Source of the DNA: Eubacteriales bacterium
Lineage (GTDB): Bacteria; Bacillota; Clostridia; Oscillospirales; CAG-272
Direction: 5' to 3'
Assembly (NCBI GenBank): GCA_028709565.1
Contig: JAQVWU010000160.1
Location: forward strand, 1 to 6,811
Length of the DNA: 6,811 nt
The number at the start of each line of letters is the position of its first letter. Position 1 is the first letter of the stretch. The notes beneath the pieces are model-generated. The model saw only the letters and a program-made list of their open reading frames with translations, was not told where the DNA came from and did no database searches. Both the position numbers and the translations under genes were made by a program. Of this stretch, positions 6,498 through 6,811 are shown piece after piece.

Positions 6498-6541
6498 AGA
6501 AGCCCCCGCACTTTTTGCTTTATGCGGGAGCTTCTTTATTT
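6498..6541 (+). terminator. Rho-independent terminator after the sugar isomerase gene
   Basis: AGAAGCCCCCGCA (6498-6510) and TGCGGGAGCTTCT (6523-6535) form a 13-bp stem with one C-A mismatch (6504 against 6529) and a 12-base loop, followed by TTATTT. The stop codon is about 50 bases upstream. For the convergent minus-strand gene the same hairpin is followed by TGTATTCTG, a poor T-run, so it works best in the plus direction. Confidence 0.85.
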
Positions 6542-6562
6542 ATATCTTATTCTATTATTATA

Positions 6563-6811
6563 TTAATTCAGCGCGGTAAAGGCCGTAACCGTTTTGTCTA
6601 TAAGACCGAGGACGGTGGTTTCCAGTGCGGCGATTTTGGAGGAGAGATCGCGGTTATTCTCAATGAACATGTCATCGAAAATGCCGTCCCGTATATCGGG
6701 ACACCAGATGGTGTCACCCCAGTCAAAAACCCTGTTGGAGAAGATTATATCAAGCATATAAAGCGATTCCTCATCACGGGTGAATTTTGTACGGAGAGAA
6801 ACCTCGTAGTA
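6563..6811 (-). CDS. C-terminal end of a probable extracellular solute-binding protein (sugar ABC transporter), cut by window edge
   Basis: Only the last 82 residues are visible, because the frame stays open to the window end. They begin YYEVSLRTKFTRDEESLYML and continue DIIFSNRVFDWGD. The pattern TK-x-x-RDEES-x-x-MLDIIF followed by a hydrophobic-Asp-hydrophobic turn is one I recognise from the C-terminal ends of Clostridia solute-binding lipoproteins of sugar ABC transporters; this is recall, not a search. The tail ends in helix-forming residues (LSSKIAALETTVLGLIDKTV), as expected for the closing helix. An internal ATG at 6757 lies inside the conserved pattern and is not a start. The gene converges on the sugar isomerase gene, with the terminator between them. 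If the call is right, permease genes may lie outside the window. Another carbohydrate-related secreted protein remains possible. Confidence 0.6.
   Translation of the reverse strand, partial: YYEVSLRTKFTRDEESLYMLDIIFSNRVFDWGDTIWCPDIRDGIFDDMFIENNRDLSSKIAALETTVLGLIDKTVTAFTALN

Noticed and set aside
6498..6535. Terminator acting equally in both directions
   Set aside because: On the minus strand the stem is not followed by a proper T-run, so termination of the solute-binding protein gene there is possible but not supported.
1..6811. CRISPR array, tRNA, rRNA, insertion sequence, prophage or defence genes
   Set aside because: No regularly spaced repeats, cloverleaf-like sequence, transposase or phage motif was found in either strand; the stretches without a gene are all under 230 bases.

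Overview
The window looks like chromosomal DNA of an uncultured anaerobic Firmicute (Clostridia, possibly the Oscillospirales/Christensenellales side). This rests on mixed evidence: AGGAGG-type ribosome binding sites, TTGNNN/TATAAT promoters, standard stop codons, roughly balanced GC in genes with AT-rich spacers, and gene families common in gut or digester Clostridia (DUF4838 protein, beta-helix glycoside hydrolase-like protein, cytosolic SGNH hydrolase, small lipoprotein, sugar ABC solute-binding protein). The assignment is inference; there is no rRNA or other marker gene here.

Layout. Positions 1-5437 hold five genes on the minus strand, read right to left: an SGNH/GDSL hydrolase (5437-4556), a two-domain PPK2-type polyphosphate:AMP phosphotransferase (4536-3025), a DUF4838 protein with a GH67/GH20-like N-terminal region (2959-1205), a small lipoprotein (1137-598) and a right-handed beta-helix protein (580 to beyond base 1, 3' end missing). 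Gaps are 19, 65, 67 and 17 bases, with no clear internal terminator, so one transcript is plausible. A well-formed extended -10 promoter stands in front of the first gene. The intergenic region 5438-5664 also carries a good plus-strand promoter for a divergent gene: a xylose-isomerase-like TIM-barrel sugar isomerase/epimerase (5665-6447), which ends at a hairpin terminator (about 6498-6541). From the right edge, running toward that terminator on the minus strand, comes the C-terminal end of what looks like an extracellular solute-binding protein (6811-6563, 5' part missing).

How the genes may work together. The SGNH hydrolase (probable deacetylase/esterase), the DUF4838 protein, the beta-helix protein (glycosidase or lyase class) and the TIM-barrel isomerase all lack a visible signal peptide. 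This suggests cytoplasmic breakdown of an imported, perhaps acetylated, oligosaccharide, with the solute-binding protein as a candidate uptake component. The odd member is the PPK2 enzyme, which would make ADP from AMP and polyphosphate. Its tight placement between the hydrolase and the DUF4838 gene is the most unusual feature of the layout. A second is a set of three exact-length 11-bp purine-rich tandem repeats directly against the ribosome binding site of the DUF4838 gene. No CRISPR array, tRNA, rRNA, insertion sequence or phage gene was seen.
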